Below are positions 35,343 to 44,421 of a DNA stretch of 64,000 nt, one piece after another. The notes under the pieces are model-generated. The model had not been told where the DNA came from. It was given only the letters and a program-made list of their open reading frames with translations, and did not search any database. This stretch comes from Agrobacterium sp. a22-2 (lineage in GTDB: Bacteria > Pseudomonadota > Alphaproteobacteria > Rhizobiales > Rhizobiaceae): contig NZ_JAAXMM010000011.1 in the NCBI RefSeq assembly GCF_012276985.1, forward strand, positions 1 through 64,000, read 5' to 3'. The translations under genes and the position numbers were made by a program. Numbering within the stretch: the stretch's first letter is position 1; each line of letters starts with the position of its first letter.

Positions 35343-36386
35343 CTAACCGCGGAACGCGTCCCGCACCCTGTTTGCGGTTGTCTCGTCCATAATCATCACG
35401 TTCGCCAGCCTCGCCCGCAACATCCCAATGACGGCCCCTACTTTTTCCGGCCCTCCGCCGACGCAAATCCGCTCCGGCACGTTGATCAGATCCTCGAGCG
35501 GCATGGTGATGTGGCGTTCGTCGAATTCACTGGTCACGATCCGGCCGTCTGCGTCGAAGAAAAATCCCGACGCAAAACCGATAGCGCCAAGGTCGCGATA
35601 GGTCGCGATTTCAGCCTCGGTCATGAAACCGCCCTGCACGAGCAGTGTTTCGCCGACCAGCTGTGTGACGCCGAAGATCGATTTTGTGCACTGGCGCAGA
35701 AGGGAAAAATGATCGCGGATCGTCGGCTCCGCCATCAGGATATCCTTCACATGTGGCGACGAGACAACACCCGGCGCATGAAGGTTGACGGCGCGTGCGC
35801 TCAGTCGCTCGGCAATGTTTGAAGTGCAAAGCACCGGCGAAAAATCGAAGGTCGCGGCGGAGCTGCCGGTGGTCTGGGCGACCGTGATATGGGGAAAGCT
35901 GATCCAGGACAAAGACTTGGACAGCGCGAGCACGGTGCGGCCCCAGGCCACGCCGATCGTGTCGTGGCTGCGCAAGCGCCGTTCCAGCACTCGCGCGCCG
36001 AGGTGGCCAATCTGTTCGTGAAGCCCGGCACGGTCCCGCAGGTTGGGCAGGACAAAACACTCGGACAATCCCGTCAGCGCGCAAATCTCGAGCGAAAGGT
36101 CGATCCGTGCGATCCGGGTCGGGTCGATGGCGATGCTGACGACGCCTTCATCACGCGCCTTCTGCAAAAGATTGAACACCGTTGCGCGGGAAATGCCGAG
36201 CTGCTCGGCGACCTCGTCCTGCTTCAGCCCCTGCTCATAGTAAAGCCAGGCAGCCCAAAGCACTTCGTCCATGGCGAACTGTGCGGGAATTTCGCGCCGC
36301 CCGGAGGCGTTTTTTGTCTCGGGAGCGTCTGCTTTCTTCATTTCAATTGTCGCCCTCTTTTCTCGTTCAATCGCAAATTTAGGCAT
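35343..36386 (-). CDS. SorC/DeoR-type sugar-binding transcriptional regulator
   Basis: This second SorC regulator is 347 residues from the ATG at 36386, or 332 if it starts at 36341. Each start has a weak purine-rich site. The HTH is at GLKQDEVAEQLGISRATVFNLL and the sugar domain shows GVAWGRTVLALS and GAIGFASGFFFDADG. It is divergent from the polyol operon starting at 36522. Two inverted repeats in the shared promoter region (36401-36430 and 36461-36484) are likely its operators. Confidence 0.9.
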   Translation of the reverse strand: MPKFAIEREKRATIEMKKADAPETKNASGRREIPAQFAMDEVLWAAWLYYEQGLKQDEVAEQLGISRATVFNLLQKARDEGVVSIAIDPTRIARIDLSLEICALTGLSECFVLPNLRDRAGLHEQIGHLGARVLERRLRSHDTIGVAWGRTVLALSKSLSWISFPHITVAQTTGSSAATFDFSPVLCTSNIAERLSARAVNLHAPGVVSSPHVKDILMAEPTIRDHFSLLRQCTKSIFGVTQLVGETLLVQGGFMTEAEIATYRDLGAIGFASGFFFDADGRIVTSEFDERHITMPLEDLINVPERICVGGGPEKVGAVIGMLRARLANVMIMDETTANRVRDAFRG

Positions 36387-36400
36387 TCGGGTCCACCGAA

Positions 36401-36430
36401 ATATGCGCCATTCGCGGCGAATGTGGCGTA
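36401..36430. promoter_or_regulatory. inverted repeat, candidate SorC operator A
   Basis: The arms CGCCATTCG (36406-36414) and CGAATGTGGCG (36418-36428) pair with one bulged T. The left flank ATATGCGCCATT resembles the left arm of site B. It lies just upstream of the regulator start, so autoregulation is plausible. Confidence 0.55.
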
Positions 36431-36460
36431 CGTCATGTCGTGTTGAAAATTGCCATTGAC

Positions 36461-36484
36461 ATATGCCATTACTTGTTGGCATAT
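36461..36484. promoter_or_regulatory. inverted repeat, candidate SorC operator B
   Basis: Perfect 8-bp arms ATATGCCA and TGGCATAT are separated by 8 bases, about 38 bases before the first gene of the polyol operon. This is a good position for a repressor or activator site. Confidence 0.65.
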
Positions 36485-36521
36485 TTCATCCCGAGGATGA
36501 GGACTGCCTGGGAGGAATGAA

Positions 36522-37862
36522 GTGAGCGTGTCGCAATCAGTGCCAATTGGCATGTCGAACGGCTGGAATGATCTCATTGATGAGGTCACCTCCGGACGCT
36601 GGCTGGACCCCGATACCGGGCGCGCCGTTGACGTTCCGTTCCGCAATATCCTGATCGGGGACGGTCTGGCGGACCAGGCCAGCGATCTGCTTGATGCGGT
36701 CATGCCGGCCTCCAATTACGGCGTCGTTTGCGACGCGGCGACGGCTGCAGCCATGGGCGACCGGATCGCCAAGGTGCTGGGTAGCAAGGCGCGGCTTTTC
36801 ATCCTCGACCACCCACATGCCGATGAAGGGCAGGTCGCCGCGCTTCAGGCGCTAACCGCCGGAGTTGAAAGCCTGGTGGCCGTCGGTTCGGGCACGATCA
36901 ATGACTTGTGCAAATACGCGACCTATCTCGATGGTCGCGCCTACAGCGTCTTCGCCACGGCGCCGTCGATGAACGGCTACACCTCGTCGACAGCGTCGAT
37001 CACTCTGCATTCAGGGCTCAAGACCACGCAGAAGGCGCATGCTGCCAAGGGCGTTTTCATAGATATTGGTGTTTCGGCCGCTGCACCTCAATATCTGATC
37101 GGCGCGGGACTGGGCGACAGCCTGTGCCGCCCGACGGCCCAGATCGACTGGTATTTCTCGCACCGGATGTTTTCCACCCGCTACGCGACCTCGCCTTATG
37201 TCTTGCAGGAGGCCGACGAAGCCGAACTGCTGACCCGCACGGCCGGTCTTGGCCGGCGCGACCATGACGCCATCGGCTACTTGCAGCGTCTCATGACCCT
37301 TGCCGGTCTCGGCATTGCCGTCGTCGGCATGAGCCATCCCGGCTCCATGGGCGAGCATCAGATATCGCACTGGATCGACAGTTTCGCCGGCAAGCGTCAT
37401 CCGGGTACCGTGCATGGCCAGCAGGTGGGCGTGGCGTCAGTGACGATGGCCCGTTTGCAGGCTCGCGTTCTGTCGATGGAGAGCGCCCCCAGGGTCAAGC
37501 CCTATATTCCTGACGAAGCGGACATCCGCGCCAGCTATCCCGCGCCAGCCGTCGAGGACTGCCTTGCAGCATGCCGCGCCAAAGCCATGGATACCGACGC
37601 AACTGCCCGGTTCAACGACAAACTGGAGAGGCTCTGGCCCGAGCTTCGCAGCGCACTTAGCCCCATGGCGCTGAACCCCGACGACATGGCGGTTCACCTG
37701 CGCGCGGCGGGCGGTGGTGCGACCTACGAGGAGATCGGCATGGAACGGGATCTCTATGTGGAGGCGCTGATCCGCTGCCGCGAAATGCGGGATCGTTACT
37801 CCATGCTCGATCTGGCTGCCGACATGGGAATTCTGGAAGACTTCATCGAGGAGGCCGTCTGA
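36522..37862 (+). CDS. sn-glycerol-1-phosphate dehydrogenase family protein (Fe-ADH superfamily)
   Basis: This 446-residue enzyme has the NAD-binding GSGTINDLCKYATYLDGR and the family motif TAPSMNGYTSSTASITL. Metal-ligand residues are in GDSLCRPTAQIDW and SHPGSMGEHQISHWID. Family members (bacterial AraM/EgsA and archaeal G1P dehydrogenases) interconvert dihydroxyacetone phosphate and glycerol-1-phosphate. In this operon it may act on a related polyol phosphate. It starts at GTG after GGAGGAATGAA, and its stop overlaps the HAD gene start. Confidence 0.85.
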   Translation: MSVSQSVPIGMSNGWNDLIDEVTSGRWLDPDTGRAVDVPFRNILIGDGLADQASDLLDAVMPASNYGVVCDAATAAAMGDRIAKVLGSKARLFILDHPHADEGQVAALQALTAGVESLVAVGSGTINDLCKYATYLDGRAYSVFATAPSMNGYTSSTASITLHSGLKTTQKAHAAKGVFIDIGVSAAAPQYLIGAGLGDSLCRPTAQIDWYFSHRMFSTRYATSPYVLQEADEAELLTRTAGLGRRDHDAIGYLQRLMTLAGLGIAVVGMSHPGSMGEHQISHWIDSFAGKRHPGTVHGQQVGVASVTMARLQARVLSMESAPRVKPYIPDEADIRASYPAPAVEDCLAACRAKAMDTDATARFNDKLERLWPELRSALSPMALNPDDMAVHLRAAGGGATYEEIGMERDLYVEALIRCREMRDRYSMLDLAADMGILEDFIEEAV

Positions 37863-38680
37863 TGCGCCCTTTACAAGACCTTGGGTGGGAGACGCTCGCC
37901 GATTGCGTGGCAGTGCTGACCGACATCGACGATACATTGACGACCGATGGCCAATTGCCGGCCGCAGCCTATGCCGCGCTGGAGCAACTGGCTCAGGCCG
38001 GCCTGAAGGTGGTCCCGATTACCGGTCGGCCGGCCGGCTGGTGTGACATGATTGCCCGCTTCTGGCCGGTCGCCGGAGTCGTCGGGGAAAACGGAGCCTT
38101 CTACTTTTCCTATGACCGTGACGCGCGGATCATGCGGCAGAAGTTCTTCGCCAGCGACGAGGAGCGTCGGATCAATCGGCGCCGTCTGGAAGACCTTTGC
38201 GAGCGTATCCTGCGAGAGGTGCCGGGAGCCGGCGTCGCCTCCGACCAGCTTTATCGCGAAGCCGACCTGGCGATTGATTTCTGCGAGGACGTGGAGCCTC
38301 TGGGGCCGGATCAGGTCCAGCGCATTCTCGATATTTTCACCGAGGCCGGTGCCATTGCGAAAGTGTCGTCGATCCACGTCAACGGCTGGTTCGGTGCCTA
38401 TGACAAGCTGTCCATGACGCGAATTTTTGCGCGCGAGATCCTGGACCTCGATATCGACCGGGAGCGTGAACGGGTGGTTTTCGTAGGTGACAGTCCCAAT
38501 GACGGACCGATGTTCGGCTTCTTTCCCAATGCCTGCGGCGTGGCCAATGTCCGCGCTTTCGCCGTGGGAAGTTTCGAGGCCCCGGCCTTCGTGACGGACT
38601 CCGAGGGCGGCGCCGGCTTTGTCGAGATTGCCGAGCGGATCCTTTCGTCGCGCAGGCAGAAGGAGACCGTCGATGGCTGA
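37862..38680 (+). CDS. HAD-IIB family hydrolase (sugar phosphatase-like)
   Basis: This 272-residue HAD enzyme has motif I LTDIDDTLTTDG (nucleophile Asp plus Asp), motif II PITGRP, and motif IV VVFVGDSPNDGPMF. A C2 cap lies between motifs II and III, as in Cof/trehalose-6-phosphate phosphatase relatives. It may remove phosphate from a polyol phosphate made nearby, possibly as detoxification. It overlaps the GlpD gene by eight bases. Confidence 0.85.
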   Translation: MRPLQDLGWETLADCVAVLTDIDDTLTTDGQLPAAAYAALEQLAQAGLKVVPITGRPAGWCDMIARFWPVAGVVGENGAFYFSYDRDARIMRQKFFASDEERRINRRRLEDLCERILREVPGAGVASDQLYREADLAIDFCEDVEPLGPDQVQRILDIFTEAGAIAKVSSIHVNGWFGAYDKLSMTRIFAREILDLDIDRERERVVFVGDSPNDGPMFGFFPNACGVANVRAFAVGSFEAPAFVTDSEGGAGFVEIAERILSSRRQKETVDG

Positions 38681-40208
38681 GGCCTCATACGATATCGCCA
38701 TCATCGGCGGTGGCATCAACGGCTGCGGCATCGCGCGCGATGCGATCGGCCGGGGATATTCTGTGTATCTTTGCGAGCAGGGTGATCTCGGTGGTGCGAC
38801 TTCCTCGGCTTCCACCAAACTGCTGCATGGCGGCCTGCGCTATCTCGAGCACTACGAGTTTCGGCTTGTCCGCGAAGCGTTGTTGGAGCGGGAGACGCTC
38901 TGGGCCATTGCGCCGCATATCGTGCGGCCGCTGCGGTTCGTGCTGCCGGTCAGCCGCGGCATGCGGCCAGCATGGTTGCTGCGGCTCGGCCTCTTCATCT
39001 ACGACCATCTCGGCGGCCGCAAGCTGCTGCCTGGGACGTCGCACGTGGACCTGGCGAACGGTCCGATCGGCGAAGGACTGAGCGACGGGCTCAAGCTCGG
39101 TTTCGAATATTCCGACTGCTGGGTGGAGGATAACCGGCTTGTCATCCTGAACGCCATCGACGCACAGGAGCGCGGCGCCACGATCCGCGTCCGCACCCGC
39201 TGCACCGCAGCGCAGCCGCTGGCCGACGGTGGCTGGCGTATCGTCAGCCGAGACACCGAGACCGGACGCGAGGAGACGGTTCGGGCGCGCATGGTGATCA
39301 ATGCTGGCGGCCCATGGGCAAATGGCATTGCCCGCGATATCGCCCACCGCGCCCCGCGTGGCCGTGTCCGACAGGTGCAAGGTTCGCATATCGTCGTGCC
39401 GAGGCTCTATGAGCACGACCGATGCTTCATCTTCCAGAACGGCGATGGCCGCATCGTCTTCACCATTCCCTACGAGGGCCGTTTCACGCTGATCGGAACC
39501 ACCGACCGGGACTATCCCGGTGATCCCGCCGTTGTCACGGCTTCAGACGAGGAGGTCGCCTATCTCTGCACCCTGGTCAGCACCTATTTCGACAAGCCCG
39601 TGACACCCGCTGACGTGGTGTGGACCTATAGCGGCGTGCGTCCGCTCTACGATGATGGCAGTTCTGACGCGCAGGCCGCCACGCGCGACTACACCCTGGA
39701 GCTGGATGATCGCGACGACGCGCCGATCTTATCCATTTTCGGCGGCAAGATCACCACCTATCGGCGCCTTGCCGAAGCCGCGATGGAACATGTCGAGGCG
39801 CGTCTCGGACCGGCCCCGCGCCGGACAGGCCTGTCGCAAGGATGGACCGGAAAGGCATCATTGCCGGGCGGCGAATTTGCGCCGCTGGACTTCGATCGCC
39901 AGGTCGCCAGGCTGAGGGCGTCCCATGAATATCTGTCGGAAGCACTCTCCACGCGCCTTGTGCGCCAATACGGCACGCGGGCGTTGCGGCTTCTTGACGG
40001 AGCCACAACGCTGGCGGATCTGGGCCGGCAATTCGGCGCAGGATTGACACAGTCCGAGGTCGATTACCTCTGCCGCAATGAGTGGGCCCGGACGGCGGAT
40101 GATATCGTGTTCCGGCGCAGCAAACTCGGCCTTTTGATGAGCCAGGCGGAAATCCTGGAGCTCGACCGATATCTCCAGGGTGATCACAAGGAACGGCGCA
40201 CCGCATGA
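38673..40208 (+). CDS. glpD: glycerol-3-phosphate dehydrogenase (FAD, GlpD family)
   Basis: This 511-residue membrane-associated flavoenzyme starts DIAIIGGGINGCGIARDAIGRG. It carries GATSSASTKLLHGGLRYLE, a very typical GlpD block, FGGKITTYRRLAEAA, and the C-terminal DAO_C domain. It oxidises glycerol-3-phosphate or a close homologue to the keto form with quinone as acceptor. The ATG at 38673 follows AGGAG. It is the second GlpD in the window and is only distantly similar to the one at 25931. Confidence 0.9.
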   Translation: MAEASYDIAIIGGGINGCGIARDAIGRGYSVYLCEQGDLGGATSSASTKLLHGGLRYLEHYEFRLVREALLERETLWAIAPHIVRPLRFVLPVSRGMRPAWLLRLGLFIYDHLGGRKLLPGTSHVDLANGPIGEGLSDGLKLGFEYSDCWVEDNRLVILNAIDAQERGATIRVRTRCTAAQPLADGGWRIVSRDTETGREETVRARMVINAGGPWANGIARDIAHRAPRGRVRQVQGSHIVVPRLYEHDRCFIFQNGDGRIVFTIPYEGRFTLIGTTDRDYPGDPAVVTASDEEVAYLCTLVSTYFDKPVTPADVVWTYSGVRPLYDDGSSDAQAATRDYTLELDDRDDAPILSIFGGKITTYRRLAEAAMEHVEARLGPAPRRTGLSQGWTGKASLPGGEFAPLDFDRQVARLRASHEYLSEALSTRLVRQYGTRALRLLDGATTLADLGRQFGAGLTQSEVDYLCRNEWARTADDIVFRRSKLGLLMSQAEILELDRYLQGDHKERRTA

Positions 40209-40299
40209 CATGACTTTTACATGACGACGAGCGGGAAGAGGAGCCCGCACGCCGACATGAACGACCGCCGAGGGAGAAGGCGGAAATGGGAGGGGAAAG

Positions 40300-41745
40300 A
40301 TGTATCTGGGAATCGATCTCGGCACGTCCGGGGTGAAGGCCGTCATCATCGACGAGGCGCAGCGGCTGGTGGCGGAAGCCTCGTCGAGACCGCTTGTGGT
40401 GACGCGGGAGCGGGCAGGCTGGTCGGAACAGCATCCGGATCTCTGGTGGGACGCGGTCTGCGAAACGCTGGACGCTCTGCAGGCCGCCCATCCCGCCAAG
40501 CTTTCGGCCATCAAGGGCATCGGATTGTCGGGACAGATGTACGGCGCCACCGTGCTTGATGTGCATGACGAACCGTTGCGGACCGCCATTCTCTGGAACG
40601 ATACGCGCAGCGGCGCTGAATGCGAAGAGCTCGAGCGCGCCGTTCCCGATCTGGTAACCTTGGTTGGCCGACGTCCATCGCCGGGCGTGACGGCAAGCAA
40701 GCTTCTATGGTTGCGCCGGCATGAGCCGGAGACCTTTGCAAAGATCCGCAGCGTGCTCCTCCCGAAGGACTACGTTCGCCTCAGATTGTCCGGTGAGAAG
40801 GTCTCCGATCTCGCCGATTCCAGCGGCACCATGTGGGTGGACCTCAATACTCGGACCTGGTCGGACCGGATGCTGGAGGCAACCGGGCTCGATCAGACGC
40901 AGATGCCGCGGCTTTGCGAAGGCACGGAGGTCACGGGCCGGTTGCGGCCTGAACTTGCCCGGCGCTGGGGCATGACCGTCCCGCCGATCATTGCCGGTGG
41001 TGGTGGTGACAATGCCTGTGGTGCGTGCGGCACCGGTGTGATCGAAGAGGGCGAGGGAACGGTATCACTCGGCACATCAGGCGTGTTGTTCGTTGCCAAT
41101 TCCAGTCCCCGACCGGCCGGAGCTGCGGCCATCGAAACGCTTTGCCATGCCGTGCCGGAGAGATGGCATCAGATGTCGGTCGTCCTGTCGGCGACCTCCT
41201 GTCTCACCTGGCTCTGCCAGAGGCTGAAGCGCAGCCCGGACGAGCTTGTGCTGAGCCTCGGCGTAGCGCCGCGTCCGGCAACCGATCTGATCTTCGTGCC
41301 GTTTCTCGACGGCTGCTGGTCGCCGCGCAACGACGCCAAGATCCGCGGCGGGTTTCTGGGGCTCGCCCATCAGCACGACGACGAAGCCATGGCACAGGCG
41401 GTCATGCAAGGGGTGGCTTTCGCCATCCTCGAATGTGCCGAGGCATTCCGGGCCAGCGGCACAGACCTGCGTCGTCTTATGGCGATTGGCGGTGGTTCGC
41501 GGTCGAAACTCTGGTTGTCCATCCTGGCAACGTCGCTCGGGATCGAGCTGGAAGTGCCTGACGCAAGTGCGCTTGGCGCCGCGTTCGGCGCGGCCCGGTT
41601 GGCCATGGTCGCCGCGACAGCGGCCGAGCCCGCAACGGTATTGAGGCGCCCTGAGATAGGCGACGTCGTCCTTCCCGCAACGGCCTTTGCCGACAGCTAT
41701 GCCGAGCGATTTCAGACCTGGAAGGCGTTTGCCGAGGTGTGCTGA
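40300..41745 (+). CDS. FGGY-family carbohydrate kinase (xylulokinase-like)
   Basis: This 481-residue kinase starts YLGIDLGTSGVKAVIID and has GLSGQMYGATVLD, KDYVRLRLSG and LMAIGGGSRSKLW, all close to XylB. It phosphorylates a ketose or polyol. It lies 91 bases after glpD, in a space holding only short GC hairpins and a GGAGGGG start signal. The binding-protein gene follows, so import and phosphorylation are coupled. Confidence 0.88.
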   Translation: MYLGIDLGTSGVKAVIIDEAQRLVAEASSRPLVVTRERAGWSEQHPDLWWDAVCETLDALQAAHPAKLSAIKGIGLSGQMYGATVLDVHDEPLRTAILWNDTRSGAECEELERAVPDLVTLVGRRPSPGVTASKLLWLRRHEPETFAKIRSVLLPKDYVRLRLSGEKVSDLADSSGTMWVDLNTRTWSDRMLEATGLDQTQMPRLCEGTEVTGRLRPELARRWGMTVPPIIAGGGGDNACGACGTGVIEEGEGTVSLGTSGVLFVANSSPRPAGAAAIETLCHAVPERWHQMSVVLSATSCLTWLCQRLKRSPDELVLSLGVAPRPATDLIFVPFLDGCWSPRNDAKIRGGFLGLAHQHDDEAMAQAVMQGVAFAILECAEAFRASGTDLRRLMAIGGGSRSKLWLSILATSLGIELEVPDASALGAAFGAARLAMVAATAAEPATVLRRPEIGDVVLPATAFADSYAERFQTWKAFAEVC

Positions 41746-41827
41746 GCATCCGCGCCGTCCGGGAGGTGGACGGCGCAGACCAAACCGACCCGGGAGCCGG
41801 GCCGGATCAACTCTGGAGGAGGAAAAA

Positions 41828-42838
41828 ATGACAAACGAAATCACGAAAGCTGAGCTTGGCCGCCGTGCCTTCATGGCCGGAACGGTTGCCCTGGCCGGCG
41901 CGGCTGCCTTTTGGCCGAAGGAGATGCGTGCGCAGGCGGCCAATCGCAATTTTGCGGCGGCGCTCGGCTGGACCACCTACGATTCCGGCCGCCATCTGCA
42001 AGACGGCTTCAAGGCTGCCGTGGCCGAGTTGGGCGGCAATCTGACGACGACCGATGCCGGCTTCGATGCCCGTGTTCAATCGGACCAGATCGACTCCCTG
42101 GTGGCCTCCAAGCCCGACGCCCTGTTTATCACCCCGGCCGATGCGGTGGCGATCGCTCCGGCCGTGCAGCGCGCCATCGCCGCCGGAATCCCGGTCTTCT
42201 GCGCCGACAGCGCAGTGCCTGGCACCCCGGTGACGACCACCGCGATGTCCAACAATTTCGGCATGGGCCAGTATTCCTGCGAGTTCATCTGCAAGATGCT
42301 GGAAGGCAAGGGCAAGATTGCCCGCGTGATGCTGCCGCAGAATGAAAGCTGGGATCAGCGCACATTGGGTATGGAATGGGCACTACGCCGCTATCCCGAC
42401 GTCAAGATCGTCTCCGAATGGGCCTTCGCGCTGGCCGGCAATGTCACACCGCGCCAGACGGTCGATAATATCCTGACGTCCAATCCGGATGTCGACGCGA
42501 TCTGGTGTGCCTGGGACGGCGCGGCCGTTGAGGGGACACTGGCGGCACGGGCCGCCAACCGCAACGACCTCATCCTGACGGGTATCGACGGCGGCTCGCA
42601 GGCCTTCAACTATATCGGCGGTGATACACCGTTGAAGCTCTCGATGGCGCAGAGCTTCTACGAGATGGCCTATTCCTGCGTCTTCTATGCCCAGGAACAT
42701 CTGGCCGGCCGCAACGCTCCGCGCCTGATCGTCACGCCTACCTATGGTGTCACCAAAGAGATGCTGCAGGCCGGCATTCCCGATGACTTCGACGTTCCCG
42801 GCCGTGCTGCGGAACTGGGTTGGCTGCGGGCGGTCTAA
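41828..42838 (+). CDS. sugar ABC transporter substrate-binding protein (ribose type), Tat-exported
   Basis: This 336-residue protein has a twin-arginine signal, GRRAFMAGTVALAGAAAF, so export in a folded state is likely, unusual for this family. The mature part is a type I sugar-binding fold (FAAALGWTTYDSGRHLQDGF, DALFITPADAVAIAPAVQ, WDGAAVEGTLAA). A GGAGGAGG lies before the ATG. It feeds the RbsAC-type proteins encoded next. Confidence 0.9.
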   Translation: MTNEITKAELGRRAFMAGTVALAGAAAFWPKEMRAQAANRNFAAALGWTTYDSGRHLQDGFKAAVAELGGNLTTTDAGFDARVQSDQIDSLVASKPDALFITPADAVAIAPAVQRAIAAGIPVFCADSAVPGTPVTTTAMSNNFGMGQYSCEFICKMLEGKGKIARVMLPQNESWDQRTLGMEWALRRYPDVKIVSEWAFALAGNVTPRQTVDNILTSNPDVDAIWCAWDGAAVEGTLAARAANRNDLILTGIDGGSQAFNYIGGDTPLKLSMAQSFYEMAYSCVFYAQEHLAGRNAPRLIVTPTYGVTKEMLQAGIPDDFDVPGRAAELGWLRAV

Positions 42839-42851
42839 CACGGCCGAGGGG

Positions 42852-42873
42852 CACGGGGCCAAGTGGTCCCGTG
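42852..42873 (+). promoter_or_regulatory. intercistronic stem-loop after the ribose-type binding-protein gene
   Basis: The arms CACGGGGCC and GGTCCCGTG pair over 9 bp (one G-T) around AAGT. It is placed between the binding-protein and ATPase genes, like the hairpins at 9673 and 30443. Confidence 0.7.
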
Positions 42874-42903
42874 AACTCGCCTGCTTGGGAAGGAAAAGAG
42901 ACA

Positions 42904-44421
42904 ATGCAAGCTCCGGTTTTGACCGCATCCGGCATCTGCAAGCGATTTGGCCCGGTGATGGCCCTGCAGGACGTGGAATTCCACCTCCAGCCGGGAGAGA
43001 TCCATGCGCTGCTCGGGATCAACGGCGCGGGGAAGTCCACCTTCATCAAGATCCTGTCCGGGATCATCCAGAAGGATGCCGGCTCGATTTGTATCGGGGG
43101 CAAGGACGTGCATTTCCGGTCGCCTGAAGACGCGATCCGCGCCGGCATCGCCACGGTTCAGCAGCATCCGGAACTGGTTCTCGACATGAGCGGGCTTGAG
43201 AATATTTTCCTCGGCCGCGAAAGCCGGGAGAGGGGCCTGTTCCGGCGCATCGATCGCAAGGCCATGACGGCACGCGCCAAGGCGCTGCTCGCCCGCTTTT
43301 CGGTACCGCTCGACCTGTCGCGCGAGGTCGGCCAGATGCCAGCCGTGGAACGGGAGGCCGTCGCCATCCTGCAGGCACTCGTCGGCGAAGACATCAAGGT
43401 CCTGATCCTCGACGAACCGACCTCGACCCTGACCGAGGTCGAGCGCGAAGATCTGTTTCGGCTGATGAACCAGCTGAAAGCGCAAGGTATCGCGATCATC
43501 TACATCACCCATCAGCTCGAAGAAGTCTTCGCCATCGCCGACAGCTTCTCGGTGTTTCGGGGCGGCACATGCATCGCGCGGATGAGCGTCGAGGAGGCGC
43601 GGGAGACGGATGTGTCACTGGCGACACTCATGCTCGGCGAGGCGATGGGTGACATCTTTCCTCAGCGGGCATTGCCGGACAGTGCCGGCGATATCGTGCT
43701 CAGCGTCCGCGATCTCGGCCGCAGGACCGAATTTTCCAATATCAACTTCGATGCCTGCAAGGGCGAGATCGTCGGCATTTTCGGCCTGGTCGGGTCGGGC
43801 TGCGAGGAACTGGCCAAGACGATATTCGGCGTGACGCAGAAGGATTGCGGCGACGTGACGATTCACGGGCATCCTATCTGTGCGAAATCGCCGCGCGAGG
43901 CGCTGGATGCCGGGATTTTCCTGGTGCCCGGCGACCGCCGCACCGAGGGATTGGCACTTGAGCGTTCTGCTCTGTTCAACGTGCCGATGGCCAACCTGCG
44001 ACGGGCGGCGGGCGGCGGCTGGGGCCTGCGCGGTCGACGGATTCGGTCCGACACCAAGAGGTTGACGGAACGGGTGGCGCTCCATCCACCAAGCCTCACG
44101 ACGCCGGCCAGCGGCTTTTCGGGCGGTAACCAGCAGAAGATCGTGCTGGCCAAGGGCCTCTATAGCGAGGCCGACGTCTACATCTTCGTCGAACCCACCG
44201 TCGGCGTCGACATCGGCGCACGGGCAAAGATCTACACTCTGATGCGCGAGCTAGCCGCCAATGCGGCAGTGATCGTCATTTCGAGCGATTGCGACGAAGT
44301 GCACGGTGTCGCCGACCGCACCATCGCCATGCACAAGGGCCGCCAGGTCGCGCCGCGTTCGGGTGTCTTTTCCCGCGATGCGCTGTTGATGGCCGGCATC
44401 ATGGGAGAAAGCAAATCATGA
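42904..44421 (+). CDS. ribose-type sugar ABC transporter ATP-binding protein, two nucleotide-binding domains
   Basis: This 505-residue protein carries tandem ATPase domains. NBD1 has Walker A LLGINGAGKST and Walker B VLILDEPTSTL, but its signature is replaced by MPAVEREAVAIL. NBD2 has a degenerate Walker A (GLVGSGCEE, normal for RbsA) and a good signature FSGGNQQK. Its Walker B is unusual, reading YIFVEPTVGVD with Val where Asp is expected. The catalytic Glu is kept. It overlaps the next gene by ATGA. Confidence 0.9.
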   Translation: MQAPVLTASGICKRFGPVMALQDVEFHLQPGEIHALLGINGAGKSTFIKILSGIIQKDAGSICIGGKDVHFRSPEDAIRAGIATVQQHPELVLDMSGLENIFLGRESRERGLFRRIDRKAMTARAKALLARFSVPLDLSREVGQMPAVEREAVAILQALVGEDIKVLILDEPTSTLTEVEREDLFRLMNQLKAQGIAIIYITHQLEEVFAIADSFSVFRGGTCIARMSVEEARETDVSLATLMLGEAMGDIFPQRALPDSAGDIVLSVRDLGRRTEFSNINFDACKGEIVGIFGLVGSGCEELAKTIFGVTQKDCGDVTIHGHPICAKSPREALDAGIFLVPGDRRTEGLALERSALFNVPMANLRRAAGGGWGLRGRRIRSDTKRLTERVALHPPSLTTPASGFSGGNQQKIVLAKGLYSEADVYIFVEPTVGVDIGARAKIYTLMRELAANAAVIVISSDCDEVHGVADRTIAMHKGRQVAPRSGVFSRDALLMAGIMGESKS

